From NCBI GenBank assembly GCA_007134665.1, contig SLKH01000381.1:1-8172 (forward strand): a DNA stretch of 8,172 nt, read 5' to 3'. Position 1 is the first letter of the stretch, and every line of letters begins with the position of its first letter. The position numbers were made by a program, and so were the translations under genes. This document shows, one piece after another, positions 6,770 through 8,172 of this stretch. Source of the stretch: Balneolaceae bacterium. Lineage in GTDB: Bacteria > Bacteroidota > Rhodothermia > Balneolales > Balneolaceae. A model generated the notes under the pieces. The model did not search any database. It saw only the letters and a list, made by a program, of their open reading frames with translations, and was not told where the DNA came from.

Positions 6770-7783
6770 GTGAGTCCAACAGAAAAGTTTAGTAAAACCT
6801 GGAAAGAATTTACCCACAGTCCCAGGGCTAAGCAGGTGCAAAAATATATCCGCAGATTTGTCATTTTAATCATTGTCGGAATTATCATCTTCCAGCTTTT
6901 TGAAATAGGCTGGGGAGAAGTATTAAGGAACCTGCCGGTTCACCCACTCTTTTACCTACTCTTTTTCATTCTCTATTTGACGCTGCCAATCGGTGAAGTT
7001 TTTATATACAGGCAGGTTTGGCCAATCAAAAAAAGAAAATTGTTCAAAGCCTTTCTTACAAAGCGAGTGTACAATGAAGAAGTAATGGGGTATTCCGGTG
7101 AATTTTACCTTTTCATGTGGGCGAGAAAGTATCTTGACAAACGGGACTGGGAAATTCTAAAAAATGTACGGGATAATAATATCATCTCTGCACTTTCATC
7201 AAACCTCGTCGCTTTTACCCTGATAGGTATACTGGTTTTTACCGGCGTCATTAATATCGAAGAGATGGTCGGAAATATTGACCTGGTATACGTAGTTACG
7301 GCAGTTGTAATTGCGGCGGCACTTGTTGTCCTGATTATCCAATTCAGGAAATATATCTTTGAACTCCCCATCAGGAAAGCGATAATCGTATTTATCATAT
7401 ACCTGACCCGGTTTTTATTACATCACGGTTTATTAATCATTCAGTGGGCAGTTGTTATACCGGATACCCCGTTATCCGTCTGGTTCCTGTTTGTCGCAAT
7501 CATCATTATGGTAAACCGGATTCCGTTTTTGCCAAGCCGGGACCTTATCTTTATGTGGGCCGGGATTGAACTATCCCGCATGCTCGATATGGCAACTGCC
7601 GCCGTTGCAGGGATGTTACTTGTTTCAAGTGCCCTGAAAAAAAGTACGAACCTCATTTTATTTCTTCTCTTTTCTTACTTCTCGACAGATTCTGATTTAA
7701 AACCCGTGAAAGAAAAGACGGATAAAGAACCAGGTGATAAGAAATATGATTCTGATATCGCTGTTGCCAATCAGGATGAATGA
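6770..7783 (+). CDS. polytopic membrane protein, possible LPG-synthase-TM (MprF/AglD/YbhN) flippase-type relative
   Basis: This 337-residue protein starts with GTG. A TAA in frame at 6761-6763 excludes anything longer, and no ATG follows before residue 106. After a basic N-terminus, hydrophobic segments lie at about 29-46, 56-80, 140-161, 170-192, 203-226, 232-250 and 271-288, with a possible eighth at 292-303. A charged, probably cytoplasmic tail (305-337) ends the protein. The layout, the loop GYSGEFYLFMWARKYL (107-122) and the late RIPFLPSRDLIFMWAGIELS (250-269) are reminiscent of the paired polar loops of the lysylphosphatidylglycerol-synthase transmembrane family, whose members include lipid flippases and glycan-assembly proteins. 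The usual PG-rich loop signatures are not clearly present, so homology is tentative and could be to an unnamed family. It follows the Stealth gene by 62 bp, which suggests a shared envelope-glycan task. Its stop codon overlaps the ATG of a 49-codon ORF. Confidence 0.85.
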   Translation: MSPTEKFSKTWKEFTHSPRAKQVQKYIRRFVILIIVGIIIFQLFEIGWGEVLRNLPVHPLFYLLFFILYLTLPIGEVFIYRQVWPIKKRKLFKAFLTKRVYNEEVMGYSGEFYLFMWARKYLDKRDWEILKNVRDNNIISALSSNLVAFTLIGILVFTGVINIEEMVGNIDLVYVVTAVVIAAALVVLIIQFRKYIFELPIRKAIIVFIIYLTRFLLHHGLLIIQWAVVIPDTPLSVWFLFVAIIIMVNRIPFLPSRDLIFMWAGIELSRMLDMATAAVAGMLLVSSALKKSTNLILFLLFSYFSTDSDLKPVKEKTDKEPGDKKYDSDIAVANQDE

Positions 7784-7929
7784 AAATGAAATACGATTAC
7801 AACCCGGAATGTAATCAGTGTTATTGCTCGCAGTGTATCGCTGAGTTAACGCTGATTAACGCAGAATTTCTGCGAGGTTCTGCGGATTCATCTGCGTACC
7901 TCAGCGAGAAAAAAGATGGGAATCAATAA
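7780..7929 (+). CDS. doubtful 49-residue Cys-rich ORF overlapping the membrane-protein stop
   Basis: The ATG at 7780 overlaps the upstream TGA as ATGA, a common arrangement for translational coupling. The frame stays open for 49 codons to TAA at 7927-7929. Residues 11-19 read CNQCYCSQC, a C-x2-C-x-C-x2-C pattern that could bind a metal. However, codons from about residue 16 onward come from the palindromic repeat at 7827-7908, which is usually noncoding. I recognise no family. It may be a real small coupled protein that absorbed the repeat, or a chance open frame; I favour chance. Confidence 0.2.
   Translation: MKMKYDYNPECNQCYCSQCIAELTLINAEFLRGSADSSAYLSEKKDGNQ
7827..7908. repeat. 82-bp imperfect palindrome built of phased CGC-type units
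   Basis: The segment opens with CTCGC and closes with GCGAG. Its centre is a perfect inverted repeat CGCAGA-ATT-TCTGCG (7860-7874), and CGCTGAG (7839-7845) pairs with CTCAGCG (7900-7906). CG dinucleotides recur at 7829, 7839, 7850, 7860, 7873, 7883, 7895 and 7905, so 10-13 bp apart. From memory, similar degenerate CTGCG/CTCAGCG arrays recur in intergenic DNA of Bacteroidota and relatives. No T-run follows it, so a classical terminator is unlikely. Confidence 0.7.
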
Positions 7930-8150
7930 CCATTGCTATCCGTCGTACATCAACATACGAACCTGTGCACCGAGCTCCTTTCAGCGTTCCATCCGGCACC
8001 CCTTCGTCACCGATTGGAGTCTTGCCTGGAATCATTGCCTCGGGGTGTGATTCGGCCAATGCCATCGACCACGGACTAAAGTCGCGTGGCTATATTCTGC
8101 CATCCCCGGCGGGATTTTGTACATGCCCTGAACAAGATATTGCGACATTT
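7930..8150. repeat. REP-like noncoding interspersed element, GC-richer than its surroundings
   Basis: GC rises to 58 of 100 bases in 7961-8060. The stretch from about 8060 to 8150 carries a hairpin around ACGGACTAAAGTC, then GTGGCTATATTCTGCC, then a second hairpin ATCCC-CGGC-GGGAT (8102-8115) followed by TTTTG. I recognise this arrangement from memory as a type of dispersed repeat common in intergenic DNA of Bacteroidota, Planctomycetes and related genomes. No transposase, long terminal inverted repeats or target-site duplications are visible here. The plus-strand frame running from 7860 to the edge and a 38-codon minus-strand frame (8148-8032) are probably by-products. The exact boundaries are uncertain; copy number cannot be judged from one window. 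Confidence 0.5.
8069..8089. repeat. hairpin CCACGGAC-TAAA-GTC(g)CGTGG within the REP-like element
   Basis: CCACG (8069-8073) and GAC (8074-8076) pair with GTC (8081-8083) and CGTGG (8085-8089) around a TAAA loop. Only G8084 is unpaired, giving an 8-bp stem with one bulge. The extra base looks like a lesion in an otherwise perfect palindrome, suggesting a diverged copy. Confidence 0.6.
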
Positions 8151-8172
8151 CTCCCACTCTCCCACTCTCCCA
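8151..8172. repeat. 8-bp tandem repeat (CTCCCACT) reaching the right edge
   Basis: The unit CTCCCACT occurs 2.75 times without mismatch up to the last base and probably continues outside the window. The minus strand reads GGGAGAGT repeats with three G-tracts spaced by 5 nt. Confidence 0.75.

Noticed and set aside
8032..8148. A minus-strand frame of 38 codons starting ATG at 8148 inside the repeat tail.
   Set aside because: It lies within the REP-like element, has no recognisable domain, and crosses both hairpins; it looks like a repeat by-product.
7860..8172. A plus-strand frame open from 7860 to the right edge with a GTG at 7965, possibly a partial gene.
   Set aside because: It has no ATG, its translation is low-complexity and Pro/Ser rich, and it passes through palindromes and the 8-bp tandem repeat. 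It is probably noncoding, though the edge prevents certainty.

Overview
The window looks like an ordinary chromosomal stretch from a member of the Bacteroidota/FCB group (possibly Balneolota or Rhodothermota; this is inference, not shown). The grounds are moderate GC (43 of 100 bases counted in 5701-5800), AT-rich leaders with no Shine-Dalgarno motif at any of the six main gene starts, a LEA-like lipoprotein and a Stealth-type protein, and short interspersed repeats of a kind I recall from intergenic DNA in this group.

Left part, minus strand (1-5227), read right to left: a lipoprotein with two tandem LEA14/WHy domains, ispE (a kinase of the MEP isoprenoid pathway), glgP (glycogen phosphorylase) and an MscS-type mechanosensitive channel cut by the left edge. 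Gaps are 73, 42 and 148 bp, so the first three could be one transcript. The weak hairpin after glgP leaves it open whether the channel is co-transcribed. The genes do not form one pathway: they cover envelope, isoprenoid precursor, storage glucan and osmotic functions.

Middle (5228-5702): a 475-bp AT-rich divergent intergenic region. It holds an inverted repeat and a possible 26-codon ORF, but no RNA gene that I recognise.

Right part, plus strand (5703-7783): a Stealth-family sugar-phosphate transferase, then a seven- or eight-helix membrane protein distantly like the MprF/AglD/YbhN flippase-type family. The pair suggests surface phosphoglycan assembly. The membrane protein ends in an ATGA overlap with a 49-codon ORF carrying a CxxCxCxxC motif; that ORF runs through a palindromic repeat.

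Right end (7827-8172): repeat-rich noncoding DNA of higher GC (58 of 100 bases in 7961-8060). It has an 82-bp phased imperfect palindrome, a REP-like segment with two hairpins, and an 8-bp tandem repeat with G-tracts running off the edge.

I found no CRISPR array, tRNA, rRNA, transposase or recognisable defence system. The least explained parts are the Stealth/membrane-protein pair and the repeat tail.
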